Shown here piece after piece: positions 18,478 to 27,247 of a stretch of DNA of 64,000 nucleotides. Below the pieces are notes generated by a model that was given only the letters and a program-made list of their open reading frames with translations, searched no databases and was not told where the DNA came from. The stretch's first letter is position 1, and each line of letters begins with the position of its first letter. This DNA is from Roseovarius albus. Its GTDB lineage: Bacteria; Pseudomonadota; Alphaproteobacteria; Rhodobacterales; Rhodobacteraceae. The DNA lies in contig NZ_FWFX01000016.1 in assembly GCF_900172335.1 (NCBI RefSeq), positions 24,952 to 88,951 of the forward strand, in the 5' to 3' direction. The position numbers and the translations under genes are program-made.

Positions 18478-18599
18478 GCAAGATGATTCACTAAATCGTC
18501 AAAAAAGGGGCGGAATTTACTTGAATAATCGGACTGTATCTTGCTATTGGTGCACCACTAGGAGTTATGTCTTCACCCCACAGAACAAAGGAGGCCACC

Positions 18600-19778
18600 G
18601 TGAACGTCGCCACAAAAGCATCCAATCCAACTGCTCCGTTTCCGATGTCGGAGTTATCATCTCGCGTTGAGCGCGCGCGCTTGGCGCTTTCACAAAACGA
18701 CCTTGATGGAATTCTGATTTCTGTTCCGGAAAGCATCTACTGGCTGACAGGCATGGATCATTGGGGTTTTTTTGCTGCGCATGTCCTGATCCTGAACCGA
18801 AACGGCGAGATGGGTCTTGCCTGCCGCGCGATGGAACAGATAACTTTTGACAATCAGGTCACGAACGCGCGGTTCTACGGGCACAAGGATCACGAAGAGC
18901 TTTCGGATTACGTCCTGCAGGCCATGTCTGACCTAGGCCTGAAGGGCGGGCGCGTTGGCATCGAAAAGCGCAGCCTTTTTCTGACCCCGCGTCATGCAGA
19001 ACTCATCCAGGCAGGGGACCCTGATGCGGACTGGTTCGACGCATCCGGAATTATCGACGACCTGCGGCAGGTCAAATCACCCCTGGAGATGGAATACACG
19101 CGCGCCGCGGCGCGTGCCGCCGATCTGGGCACTCTGGCTGCTATCGAAGCGGTCCGAGACGGCGCATCAGATTATGAGATCTCTGCAGCCTACCACAACA
19201 AGACGATCCTTGAAGGCAGCGAGTACCCTGGCTTTGGCCCGTTTTTCCGGCCAACAACCCGGCTGGGCGAAGAGCATACCACTTGGCGCGGCGACCACTT
19301 TCACAATGGGGATGCCGTGTTCATGGAAACCTGCGGCGCCTACCGCAAGTATCAGGCGCCGATGGGGCGTTTGGTCTACGTGGGATCCGCGCCCGAGGGT
19401 GCCGAGAAATCAGCCGAGTTGGCAATCGACGGAATGAAAGCGATCTGCGGCGCATTGAAACCAGGAGGCAAAGCGGGTGATGCATATGCGGCTTGGCGGG
19501 AGGTCGCTGCCTCTGCCGGCCTACATGATTACGAACGCCATCACTGCGGCTATATGGTGGGCATCGGGTTCCCGCCCAGCTGGACAGGCGGATCAATGGT
19601 GACGTCCCTTTTCCCCAATTCTCAGCGCACGCTCGAAGTGGGGATGGTGTTCCATGCCCATTCCTGGTTCACCAACACCGATGTCATTGACTACTTCATT
19701 TCAAACACGGTGCTGTTGACCGAGAATGGCGCTGAAATCCTGACCAATCAAACACCTGAAACCCTCATCATTCGATGA
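18600..19778 (+). CDS. M24-fold creatinase-like hydrolase
   Basis: A 392-residue pita-bread-fold protein of the M24 superfamily. Metal-dependent members carry two Asp in a VxxDxGxxxxGYxSDxT segment; here the equivalent reads AVFMETCGAYRKYQAPMGR, without the second Asp and with Glu for the first, and the GHGIG His region reads HHCGYMVGIGFPPSW. This is the pattern of the non-metal branch that includes creatinase and the ectoine hydrolase DoeA, so I infer C-N hydrolysis of a small amidine, guanidine or cyclic compound rather than peptidase activity. GTG 18600 is chosen because AAAGGAGG lies at 18587-18594; an ATG at 18567 has a worse site. First gene of the operon. Confidence 0.82.
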   Translation: MNVATKASNPTAPFPMSELSSRVERARLALSQNDLDGILISVPESIYWLTGMDHWGFFAAHVLILNRNGEMGLACRAMEQITFDNQVTNARFYGHKDHEELSDYVLQAMSDLGLKGGRVGIEKRSLFLTPRHAELIQAGDPDADWFDASGIIDDLRQVKSPLEMEYTRAAARAADLGTLAAIEAVRDGASDYEISAAYHNKTILEGSEYPGFGPFFRPTTRLGEEHTTWRGDHFHNGDAVFMETCGAYRKYQAPMGRLVYVGSAPEGAEKSAELAIDGMKAICGALKPGGKAGDAYAAWREVAASAGLHDYERHHCGYMVGIGFPPSWTGGSMVTSLFPNSQRTLEVGMVFHAHSWFTNTDVIDYFISNTVLLTENGAEILTNQTPETLIIR

Positions 19779-19793
19779 CGGGCTCACATTTTT

Positions 19794-19820
19794 CCGGGGC
19801 GCGTACCCCCTGCGCCCCGG
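19794..19820 (+). other. intercistronic hairpin
   Basis: CCGGGGCGC at 19794-19802 pairs perfectly with GCGCCCCGG at 19812-19820 around a nine-base loop. It lies between the M24 gene and the small AtzG-like gene, just before the latter's ATG. Such GC-rich hairpins can trim or stabilise the message or attenuate expression within an operon. No T-run follows, so it is not a simple terminator. Confidence 0.5.
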
Positions 19821-19828
19821 AACGGGTA

Positions 19829-20038
19829 ATGCACATGCAAAAGCTGACGAAACAAACCTTGACTAACTTGTGCTCGCAAATGGCGTCTCACACGTGGACC
19901 GACGACGAACTGGACGAACTGGTGGACCCGAAACTGGGCATCATCACGGGGTTCCAAGACCTTCTGGATGAATTGGAAACCTTGCGGCAGATCGACCTAG
20001 GAACCATACCTCCGGCACAATCCGTGCAGAAGCGATAA
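19829..20038 (+). CDS. small AtzG/GatC-like amidase partner (DUF4089-like)
   Basis: A 69-residue acidic, helical protein directly upstream of an AtzE/GatA-like amidase, with five bases between them. The size, position and two-helix look (LTKQTLTNLCSQMASHTW, LLDELETLRQIDL) match AtzG, the 68-residue GatC-like partner that AtzE needs for stability. I start at ATG 19829 (or 19835) because the intercistronic hairpin lies before it; an ATG at 19775 overlapping the upstream stop would give 87 residues. The role is inferred mainly from context, because sequence conservation in this family is low. Confidence 0.6.
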   Translation: MHMQKLTKQTLTNLCSQMASHTWTDDELDELVDPKLGIITGFQDLLDELETLRQIDLGTIPPAQSVQKR

Positions 20039-20043
20039 GCCCG

Positions 20044-21492
20044 ATGTCCGACGAGATTGCATTCAGCGACGTACGATCCCTGAAACGGCGGCTTGATGCG
20101 CGGGAAATCACACCCAGTGAGCTTGTGCACGTCTTCGCCGACCGAATTGCGCGGTTTAATGCGCTTTCCCACGCGTTTATCACTGTCACCGGTGCATCGG
20201 CAGCAGTGTCTGCGGCAAAGCTCACACCCGAGGACCTTACCCGGTCATCCTTTGCAGGTATTCCCTATGCCAGCAAGGATCTGTTCGACGTCGAAGGTGT
20301 GCTTACTTCAGCAGGGTCTCGCGTATTTCATGACCAGATCGCCACGGAAGATGCGTTCGCGATTATGCAGCTGCGTGCTGCCGGTGCCTTGAGCATGGGC
20401 AAGACCAACCTGCACGAATTCGCATATGGCGCAACCGGGGAAAACGATGTCTACGGCACCTGCGTTAACGCCTATGATCCCACGCGTCTTGCCGGGGGCT
20501 CATCCAGCGGATCGGCTGCAGCCGTCGCTTTCGGCCTGGTGCCCGCCGCCTTGGGGACGGATACGGGCGGATCGGTGCGCGCCCCGGCTGCCTTGAACGG
20601 TCTTGTCGGGCTGAAACCCACGATCGGCCGCGTACCCACCAGCGGTGTAGTGCCCTATTGCTGGACACTGGATCATGTCGGCTTGATGACACGAACCATT
20701 ACTGACTGCGCCGATCTGTTGGGCATCGTTGCCGGTTACGACCCGCATGATCCGGCCTCCGTCAACCAGCCTGTCGATATCTACGCTGATCATCTGGGCG
20801 GTGGGGTCAGGGGACTGCGCGTGGGTATTCCTGAGAACTTCTATTTTGAGCGAACCGATCCGGAAATTCTGGGGGCAGTGGAGCGGGTCAAATCACATCT
20901 GTCAAAGCAAGGTGCAAAGCTGATCCCGGTTACCTTTCCGGACATGGAACACAGCCGCACCATTTCGCTGACGGTCCAGATGCCCGAAGCCCTGAGCGCG
21001 CATTCTGCCTATCTTCAAGAGCGGGGAGAGCTTTACGGGAAGGATTTCCGCGCAGGACTAGCGCTTGGACAGTGTCTGCTGGCAGAGCATTATGTACGCG
21101 CCAAACGATTTATCGAGCAGTATCGGCGACAGACAAACGCCTTGTTTGAAGACGTCGATGTGATCTTGACACCGGCCACACCGGAAATTGCGCAAAAGCT
21201 TGGGGCGGTTAATACCATTCGCGATGGCGTGGAGGAAGCTGTGGGTAACGCGATCACCCGCTTCACCACGTTCTTCAACATGACAGGACACCCAGCCCTG
21301 ACAATGCCCTGCGGGATGCACTCAGAAGGCTTGCCCGTCGCTTTGCAACTCGTCGGCCGCTATTTCGAAGAGAGCACGATCCTCAGGGCAGGCCACTGCT
21401 TAGAGAGCAATGAAGACTTTGCCGTTCCGCTGCCAAGGATTGACGGGTACGTCGGCACAAATGTGCGAAATCAGGTTCATCATGATGGCTAA
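20044..21492 (+). CDS. AtzE/GatA-like amidase
   Basis: An amidase-signature enzyme of 482 residues that hydrolyses a small amide in the cytoplasm. The Ser-cisSer-Lys triad is visible: Lys78 in GIPYASKDLFD, Ser153 in the Gly/Ser-rich LAGGSSSGSAAA and nucleophile Ser177 in GTDTGGSVRAPA; the 24-residue spacing of the two serines is as expected. With the AtzG-like gene upstream it resembles the AtzEG pair (1-carboxybiuret hydrolase) and GatCA. The reading frame overlaps the next gene by 11 bases. It probably removes ammonia or an acyl group from an intermediate made by the M24 enzyme. Exact substrate unknown. Confidence 0.87.
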   Translation: MSDEIAFSDVRSLKRRLDAREITPSELVHVFADRIARFNALSHAFITVTGASAAVSAAKLTPEDLTRSSFAGIPYASKDLFDVEGVLTSAGSRVFHDQIATEDAFAIMQLRAAGALSMGKTNLHEFAYGATGENDVYGTCVNAYDPTRLAGGSSSGSAAAVAFGLVPAALGTDTGGSVRAPAALNGLVGLKPTIGRVPTSGVVPYCWTLDHVGLMTRTITDCADLLGIVAGYDPHDPASVNQPVDIYADHLGGGVRGLRVGIPENFYFERTDPEILGAVERVKSHLSKQGAKLIPVTFPDMEHSRTISLTVQMPEALSAHSAYLQERGELYGKDFRAGLALGQCLLAEHYVRAKRFIEQYRRQTNALFEDVDVILTPATPEIAQKLGAVNTIRDGVEEAVGNAITRFTTFFNMTGHPALTMPCGMHSEGLPVALQLVGRYFEESTILRAGHCLESNEDFAVPLPRIDGYVGTNVRNQVHHDG

Positions 21493-22570
21493 TTATCAAT
21501 TCAACTCGGACAACGGAGCACCAATCTGTCCAGCGGTCATGGATGCGTTGATCTCCTGCAACACTGGGGTCGAGACTGCCTATGGTGCTGACCACTACAC
21601 TGAGCGGCTCAATGCCGTATATACAGACATTTTTGAACGTGAAGCCTTTGTATTCCCTGTCCCAACCGGGACTGCGGGCAATGGGTTGGCATTGGGGGCG
21701 CTCACACCGTCCTACGGGACGATCTTTTGCCACCGGCAGGCGCATCTTGTGACGACCGAATGTGGCGCACCGGAATTCTATAGCGGCGGCTGTCGACTGA
21801 CCCTGCTTGGGGGGGAACACAACAAAGTCACTCCCGGGGCCTTGGAACAAAGCATATCGGCGCACGGTGTCGGGAATGTGCACCACATGGCGGCCAGCAC
21901 TCTGAGTTTTGCCCAAGCCACTGAGGCAGGCGTGACGTATTCTCCGGAAGAGATTGCAGCGCTCACAAAAATTGCCCGCCAAGCAGGAATGAAAACTCAT
22001 ATGGATGGCGCACGTTTTGCCAATGCGCTTGTATATTTGGGCGTGTCACCCGCAGAGATGAGTTGGAAATGTGGCGTTGATATTCTGACGTTTGGCACGA
22101 CCAAGAACGGCACGATGAATGCTGAAGCCGTGATCACCTTCGATACGAACATTGCCCGCACATTGCGCTTCATGCACAAGCGCGCGGGGCATCTGTTCTC
22201 GAAGATGCGCTATATGTCTGCACAGCTTCTTTCTTATGTAGAGAATGATCTGTGGCTGATCAATGCAAAGGCAGCCAATTCCAACACGTCAAGAATCGCA
22301 AAAGCATTAGGGCGCTGCGAAGGGGTCAGAATTGTCCATCCAGTTCACATTAACGAGCTGTTCGTAGCAATGCCTGATACGCTGCAGGCGGAATTGCAGG
22401 CCGTGGGCATCACGCTCAGGCCCTGGCAAGTCGATGCAAATACGCAAGGATATCGGATCGTAACGACCTTTTGCGATGACCCGGATCTGATTGGCCAGCT
22501 TGAACAGGTTTGCGAACTACACAAGAGAACAACTGGCAACGATCGACTGGACTCTTTAAGTCTTCGGTGA
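21482..22570 (+). CDS. threonine-aldolase-like PLP-dependent lyase
   Basis: A fold-type I PLP enzyme of the beta-eliminating lyase/low-specificity threonine aldolase family, 362 residues. The N terminus NYQFNSDNGAPICP matches the family's FRSDT region. GTAGNGLALGAL binds the cofactor phosphate, THMDGARFANAL supplies the PLP-pyridine Asp and the substrate Arg, and Lys208 in TFGTTKNGT is the likely Schiff-base lysine. The start is ATG 21482 or 21485, overlapping the amidase stop; a frame from 21410 only re-reads the amidase. Beside aspartate dehydrogenase it may split or rearrange a beta-hydroxy amino acid from the pathway. Confidence 0.82.
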   Translation: MMANYQFNSDNGAPICPAVMDALISCNTGVETAYGADHYTERLNAVYTDIFEREAFVFPVPTGTAGNGLALGALTPSYGTIFCHRQAHLVTTECGAPEFYSGGCRLTLLGGEHNKVTPGALEQSISAHGVGNVHHMAASTLSFAQATEAGVTYSPEEIAALTKIARQAGMKTHMDGARFANALVYLGVSPAEMSWKCGVDILTFGTTKNGTMNAEAVITFDTNIARTLRFMHKRAGHLFSKMRYMSAQLLSYVENDLWLINAKAANSNTSRIAKALGRCEGVRIVHPVHINELFVAMPDTLQAELQAVGITLRPWQVDANTQGYRIVTTFCDDPDLIGQLEQVCELHKRTTGNDRLDSLSLR

Positions 22571-22612
22571 AACCCTTGATTGCGAGGCAAAAACCACCAA
22601 GTCGGGAAGCCT

Positions 22613-23428
22613 ATGGGTAATATACAGAATATTGGCATTGCCGGAACCGGCGCAATCGGTGCCAAGGTGGCGCGAGCCTTGGACCAAGGTGACATACCGG
22701 GTTTTCATCTGGCAGGTGTCGCAGCAAGCAGCCAGGCGCGGTCGGATGAATTGAACGCGACCTTGTCCAAACCTGCGCCTTTCATGAGTTTCGGAGACCT
22801 GGCGCGAGAGTGCGATTGGATACTGGAGTGCCTACCCCCGGCACAATTCGTTGATTTGGCGCGTCCCGTCTTATCAGCCGGCAAGACACTGATCGTTTTG
22901 TCCTGCAGCCAGCTGTTAGAGCATCCAAACCTGATTTCATACGCGCAAGAGCAAGGCGCGCGGATCGTTGTCCCATCCGGAGCTATGCTGGGGCTTGATG
23001 CCCTCAAGGCGGCTGCGGTTGGTGAAATCCAATCGGTCGTGATCGAAACCCGCAAACCTGTCGCCGGTCTGATAAAGGCGCCTTACCTAGCGAAAGCGGG
23101 TATCGATCTCGCCGGGATCACCGAAGCGGTCAGGGTTATCGAAGGATCGGTCACCGAAGTGGCCCGCGAGTTTCCTGCCAACGTCAATGTTGCCGCCGCA
23201 CTCAGCCTTGCGGGTATCGGGCCCGATCGGACGCGCATGGAAGTTTGGGCCGACTCAACGCTCGAGCGCAATACACACACTGTGCGCGTCACCTCGGACA
23301 GTTCGGATTTCACAGTCGCGATTCAGGGTCGCCCGTCCCTTGACAACCCGGCAACCGGTCTGATCACGCCGCTAAGCGTGATCGCATTGTTGCGAAATCA
23401 GTCGGCAACATTGCAGGTCGGGACCTAA
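22613..23428 (+). CDS. nadX: L-aspartate dehydrogenase
   Basis: A 271-residue NAD(P)-dependent dehydrogenase. The Rossmann motif is GIAGTGAIGAKVA at residues 8-20; PSGAMLGLDALKAA, EFPANVNVAAALSLAGIG and NTHTVRV, followed by NPATGLITPLSVIALLR, all match the NadX/aspartate dehydrogenase family. It interconverts aspartate with iminosuccinate, which gives oxaloacetate and ammonia or feeds NAD synthesis. No nadA or nadB lies nearby, so a catabolic role fits better: the operon's substrate may be degraded to aspartate. ATG 22613 follows a GGGAAG ribosome site. The gene symbol is by family, not proven function. Confidence 0.8.
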   Translation: MGNIQNIGIAGTGAIGAKVARALDQGDIPGFHLAGVAASSQARSDELNATLSKPAPFMSFGDLARECDWILECLPPAQFVDLARPVLSAGKTLIVLSCSQLLEHPNLISYAQEQGARIVVPSGAMLGLDALKAAAVGEIQSVVIETRKPVAGLIKAPYLAKAGIDLAGITEAVRVIEGSVTEVAREFPANVNVAAALSLAGIGPDRTRMEVWADSTLERNTHTVRVTSDSSDFTVAIQGRPSLDNPATGLITPLSVIALLRNQSATLQVGT

Positions 23429-23525
23429 AGATGTTGACGATCAGTTTGATCCGGGATGTTTGGTAAGGCAAGGCTGTGATCGCCACCACACTCGGCCGCA
23501 GCCTCGACAGGGAGTAAGTTTGTTG

Positions 23526-24203
23526 ATGGATAATCTACATGATACCGAGAGCAGTTCGGAAGTCATTCGCTACAGCAAAGCAGAGATATATCAAATTCTG
23601 CGAAAACGCATCTGCCTGCTGAACTACACGCCGGGCTCTCGGCTGAATGAACGTGACCTGGCCCAAGAGTTCGGAATTAGCCGCACGCCCCTAAGATCCG
23701 TTCTGCAACGCCTTGAAAATGACGGCTTCATCATAAGCCAACATGGGCTCGGAACCATCGTGGCCCCCATCGATCTGCAGTCTATGCGAGACATCTACGT
23801 CGTTCGCATGCACCTCATGGATGCCGTTGCAGACTCGACACCGGTCGACATCGACGGCTCCAAGCTCGAAATGGTCGAACAACTGACCGATCGGTGCCGC
23901 CAGCTCAGAACTGCGCCAGACAAAGAAGAATTCGCACGTATCATCATCCGGCTGCACGAAATACTCCATGGTCTGGTCCGCAACCAAATCCTCAGAGAAT
24001 TCAATGATACGCTCTTTTATCAGTCGGCCAGGTTCTGGTTTTTACTCTTGGATGACATCAACTTCGAAGCGCAGATCGACGAATTGCAGCACGAGATGGA
24101 ATTGTTGTACCGCAGTCTGGAATTGGGCGACATCAAGCTGACCGCTTCGATTCACAAAGCACATTTGGGTTTGGTGTTGGCACATCTGAACAAAGCGAAA
24201 TAG
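23526..24203 (+). CDS. GntR-family transcriptional regulator (FCD/FadR type)
   Basis: A 225-residue regulator. The N-terminal winged helix reads YQILRKRICLLNYTPGSRLN then ERDLAQEFGISRTPLRSVLQRL and ENDGFI; the rest is helical with the HEILH and ASIHKAHLGLVLAHL segments of an FCD-type effector domain, whose His residues bind metal or a carboxylate ligand. ATG 23526 is preceded at some distance by AGGGAG. It closes the M24-amidase-lyase-dehydrogenase operon, and the palindrome at 18451-18464 is its likely operator. The ligand is probably an organic acid intermediate of that pathway. Confidence 0.85.
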   Translation: MDNLHDTESSSEVIRYSKAEIYQILRKRICLLNYTPGSRLNERDLAQEFGISRTPLRSVLQRLENDGFIISQHGLGTIVAPIDLQSMRDIYVVRMHLMDAVADSTPVDIDGSKLEMVEQLTDRCRQLRTAPDKEEFARIIIRLHEILHGLVRNQILREFNDTLFYQSARFWFLLLDDINFEAQIDELQHEMELLYRSLELGDIKLTASIHKAHLGLVLAHLNKAK

Positions 24204-24579
24204 CGCATTCCGACTGCGTGGTTTGAAGTGGCGAAGCGGCGCGACAGTTCACTGCATCAGCAAGGAGTCGCGGCAACGTCCGTTAATTGTCTAGCCGGTT
24301 CTGGCAGCGGCGAAAGCATGGTTGCGAACCTGCTCAGATCGATGTCTTTGAATGACCAAAAACAGGATTTCCAGCGCTGTGCCAGCAAACGCCCAAGAGT
24401 GCAATGACTGCAATGTCCCGCGATGTGTCAGTTCAACCCCGTTCAGCTTTCGCGCCCGTAGCGAACGTCCTGTGTGGATGTATATGGACCCCGCTTAATT
24501 GCAATGGTCTGATTGGTTCTGGTTTGGCGCTTACGATTGCTGATGTATATCCGGCTTCTTTGAGCGGCCCGATATATCG
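24204..24579. other. junction region between metabolic operon and plasmid-type genes
   Basis: No gene is supportable here. The minus-strand side runs directly into the truncated relaxase end at 24580, so this is likely the scar where plasmid-type DNA meets the chromosomal-type operon. A frame at 24404-24625 (+) has no recognisable content. No insertion sequence ends were found by eye. Confidence 0.4.
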
Positions 24580-24816
24580 TCACCGCGAGCCCCGATGGAT
24601 TTCCGTGCTGATCGACGCGGATTGAGCATTTGACCGCCCGGCCCCACCCGACACAGAACCGCCCGCAGGATTCTTTTCCGCGCCATCACCCCCCTGCCCG
24701 TCATTCTCAGTCTTGCCTGTCGAGAAACTCCCCGCCGCTGGTGATCGGACTGAGCGTCCTTTCCCAGTATTGGACCAGCAATCCTCAAACCCCAGCTTGG
24801 CTTTAAAGTCACTCAT
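24580..24816 (-). pseudogene. truncated mobilisation relaxase N terminus
   Basis: A 78-residue frame whose ATG overlaps the mobC stop by eight bases, the usual mobC-relaxase arrangement. It begins MSDFKAKLGFEDCWSNTGKG, has a polar Gly/Ser/Asn linker and ends at EIHRGSR. In MobA-like relaxases as I recall them, such an N-terminal leader runs into an RGSR segment just before the catalytic relaxase domain, so nearly the whole enzyme, including the Tyr and His motifs, is missing. I infer a deletion at this end of the plasmid module. It could instead be a small unknown protein. Confidence 0.45.
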
Positions 24817-25378
24817 CGTTCACGTCCTCGCCTATCTGGAAGGCAAACCGCCCTCCGGCGTATTTGGTCAGGTCTGCCCTCAGCACCTGAACATCGCGGC
24901 GCAACACCTGTAGCTCATCCTTCGTTGGCGCGTAGGTGTCACCGGTAAACACACCGCGGTTCATGACCGCGGCAATCTGGTTGAGGTTGGTCGCCATGCC
25001 GCGAAGCTGACGAAAGGCCGCCTGAATGATCTTGCGCTCACCCTTCACCGGTTGTGGCGCGGACCTGACGCGCGCAGTCAGAAGCCGTGCCGCCCAGGTT
25101 GAGACTGGCACGTGCTGAGTTTGCGCCTCTCGTTCCAGTGCCTGCCGAACCTCCTGACCAAGCCGGACGGTCACTTTGCCTTCCCGACGCGCTTTGGTTG
25201 GAACATCGGATTGAATGCCAACGGGAGACGTATCCTCGAGCACGAGCTCCACCAAACGCCCGAGATACTTCGAGACGGTCAACCCTTCCGCTTCTGCCGC
25301 GGCCCTGAGCTGCGCATGACGCTCCGGTGAAAGCAGGGTTCCAGCGAGTTTTGATTTGGGTAATTTGATTGATTTCAT
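24809..25378 (-). CDS. mobC: MobC-like plasmid mobilisation (relaxosome) protein
   Basis: A 189-residue basic protein. The first half resembles a ribbon-helix-helix accessory factor (LSPERHAQLRAAAEAEGLT, VTVRLGQEVRQALEREA); the second has the MobC-type core IIQAAFRQLRGMATNLNQIA, then AVMNRGVFTG, a segment shared by relaxosome accessory proteins that open DNA at oriT. It lies between parB and a truncated relaxase on the same strand. With the relaxase gone it cannot mobilise the replicon alone. No oriT could be located by eye; the space between mobC and parB is the expected place. Confidence 0.75.
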   Translation of the reverse strand: MKSIKLPKSKLAGTLLSPERHAQLRAAAEAEGLTVSKYLGRLVELVLEDTSPVGIQSDVPTKARREGKVTVRLGQEVRQALEREAQTQHVPVSTWAARLLTARVRSAPQPVKGERKIIQAAFRQLRGMATNLNQIAAVMNRGVFTGDTYAPTKDELQVLRRDVQVLRADLTKYAGGRFAFQIGEDVNDE

Positions 25379-25531
25379 TTAATGTTGCTGGCGCTTCGCC
25401 TATCCTGCATTAGTCACTTCCTTCATCGTTTTTGTGCTCCGGGAGCACATTTCCCAGACACGGCCGTTTTGCCGTCTGCTTGGCAGGGTGTGGTTTCCGG
25501 AAATGGATCGCAGTCGGGCACTGAGATCGCC

Positions 25532-26506
25532 TCACGCATCGATGACTTCGAGCAGCTCGATCTCGGAGAGAGCAATCTCCTCGATACGGTTTCCATCGGC
25601 AAAGCTGACCATGAGGGCCGTGTTTGATGTTGCCTTGCGGTCGGTCAGAATTCTGCCGATGTCGGCGCGATACCGGCAAAGAATGGCGACGGGACCGGTT
25701 AGTGAAAAGATCGCCTCTGGCTCTGGGTCAGGGGCGATCTCGCTCAAAAACCGCGACGGTTTGGCCGCTCTTGAGACGGGCTGATCCCGTTGATCGGACT
25801 CGTCAGTTGAATGCGCGCCCTGCCCCGCGTCGATCTCGACTCGCAAGCCAGCGACAGTAACACGCGAGATGTTCTCTGTCGGCGTGGCCGCCAGAAACGC
25901 GCGCACGGCGCGCTCATCCTTTTTCCACAGCGAGCTGAGATCGGACAATGCGAGAATAGGCACGCTCAAACGTGCCAGCGCCTGCAATTCATCCGGCATT
26001 TTTGCAATGCCTGCGTATCTGGAAACCGCGGATTCACTCCAGCCCAAGGCTTTGGCGATCTCTGGACGTTTCTTGCCATCCTCGCGCATCTGATCGACTG
26101 CCTGGGCAATCCCCATCGTCGTCAGGTCGGCGCGCTGAACGTTTTCTGTCAGCTGTATTGCGCGCAGTTCCGCAGTTGCCTCGCGCACAATGGCGGGAAT
26201 GGGTGTCAGCCCTGCCAGCTGTGCAGCTCGCCAACGGCGCTCTCCCATGATGATGAGATGCTTGTCGTCGGCGTTCTTCGGTTGCACTGTGATCGGCTGC
26301 AGCACACCTTGCGCCGCGATGCTCTCACTCAGCGAATGCAATTTGCCTTCATCTAACATGCGGCGCGGCTGGTCAGGATCGGCTTCGATACTGGCAAGGT
26401 CGATCTGGTATGCGCCGTCCTCATCCAACTGCTTGCCTCCCGAAAACTTATCCAGTTTTCCAGAGGCCGCTAATTTTTCCAGCGTGTCTGTCAGGCTGCG
26501 CGCCAT
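25532..26506 (-). CDS. parB: ParB-family partition protein
   Basis: A 324-residue partition protein. Residues about 30-125 form the ParB/Srx nuclease-like domain (LASIEADPDQPRRMLDEGK, LSESIAAQGVLQPITV, GERRWRAAQLAGL), followed by TENVQRADLTTMGIA and a helix-turn-helix (RPEIAKALGWSESAVSRYAGI). The start is ATG 26506, preceded by AGGAGAG. The reading frame is open further upstream as an apparent ParA-ParB fusion, but that arises only because parA is frameshifted. It would bind parS-like sites and position the replicon with ParA. Confidence 0.87.
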   Translation of the reverse strand: MARSLTDTLEKLAASGKLDKFSGGKQLDEDGAYQIDLASIEADPDQPRRMLDEGKLHSLSESIAAQGVLQPITVQPKNADDKHLIIMGERRWRAAQLAGLTPIPAIVREATAELRAIQLTENVQRADLTTMGIAQAVDQMREDGKKRPEIAKALGWSESAVSRYAGIAKMPDELQALARLSVPILALSDLSSLWKKDERAVRAFLAATPTENISRVTVAGLRVEIDAGQGAHSTDESDQRDQPVSRAAKPSRFLSEIAPDPEPEAIFSLTGPVAILCRYRADIGRILTDRKATSNTALMVSFADGNRIEEIALSEIELLEVIDA

Positions 26507-27247
26507 CGCATGTCTCTCCTGTAACTTTTTCATAAAACCACTCAAAGAACGCGCCGAACTCTGCCGCCGCTTCTCTGCCGCTGCGTGTCTTGATGTCGGA
26601 TAGGGCAAGCCCGGCATCCTGGGCCTGCACATAAGCGTTCGGTTGCGGATCGCATGCGGCACAATCAAGCGCTCGAAGGACTCCGCAAGTGCGACAAGCG
26701 CATCCCGTTCACCCTGTTTCACCGCATCGAACCGCGACGGCAGCAATCCCAGAAGCGCGAGATTTGGGTTGTGTTCTTGTGCCGCGATAAAGGCCTCCAG
26801 CACGCCCTCGATGCCATCGAGCGAAAACCGTTTCAGCTCAATCGGCACCAACAGATAATCCGATGCAAGCAACGCCCCGTAGACCACCTCGGAAAAACTG
26901 GGCGGTGCGTCGATCACGCAAAAGTCGGCCCCGGTGCTTTTGGACAGGCCGTTTCGGACATTGAGCAGAACGTCATCAGAATTCTGTGCCTGCAGATTCT
27001 TGTGGCCCGAGACAATACCAATGTCACCGGCATTCAATTCACCCACTACGGGATTTCCCTTGGTCACCAAATCAAGGGCGCTACCCAGGTCTGTGACGTC
27101 TTCGAACGATCCGGTGAAATTGCGCTGGCTGTCGAGATCGACGCCAATCACCGAATGGCCCTTATTTGCCAACGCATAGACAATCTGGCTGGCAATTGTC
27201 GTCTTGCCAACCCCGCCCTTGTTATTGGCGATGATGATGTTCTTCAT
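26448..27247 (-). pseudogene. parA: ParA partition ATPase, frameshifted near 26638
   Basis: A ParA/Soj-type ATPase. Walker A is NNKGGVGKTT at residues 8-17, the D-loop VIGVDLDSQ and FCVIDAPPSFSE follow. After IRNR (about base 26640) the frame turns into nonsense (TLMCRPRMPGLP), while the next frame reads the expected AYVQAQDAGLALSDI, then GREAAAEFGAF, and stops at 26448. One missing base, an A in the minus-strand CGAAACGC, reduced here to CGAACGC, explains it. Restored, the protein would be about 266 residues. This is either a real inactivating mutation or a sequencing error. The unrepaired frame reads into parB and mimics a fusion. Confidence 0.8.

Noticed and set aside
18600..24203. Ectoine degradation (doe) operon
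   Set aside because: The M24 enzyme is DoeA-like in its missing metal ligands, but the deacetylase, transaminase and semialdehyde dehydrogenase are absent and other enzymes stand in their place.
24404..24625. A 73-residue plus-strand gene at the plasmid junction
   Set aside because: No ribosome site and no recognisable content; it overlaps the relaxase remnant on the other strand.
25382..26603. Several plus-strand frames opposite parB and parA
   Set aside because: They are antisense shadows of the partition genes, whose domains are unmistakable.
25532..27247. A 571-residue ParA-ParB fusion protein
   Set aside because: ParA sequence continues in another frame after base 26640, and ParB has its own ATG and AGGAGAG at 26506. 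The long frame is a frameshift artefact.
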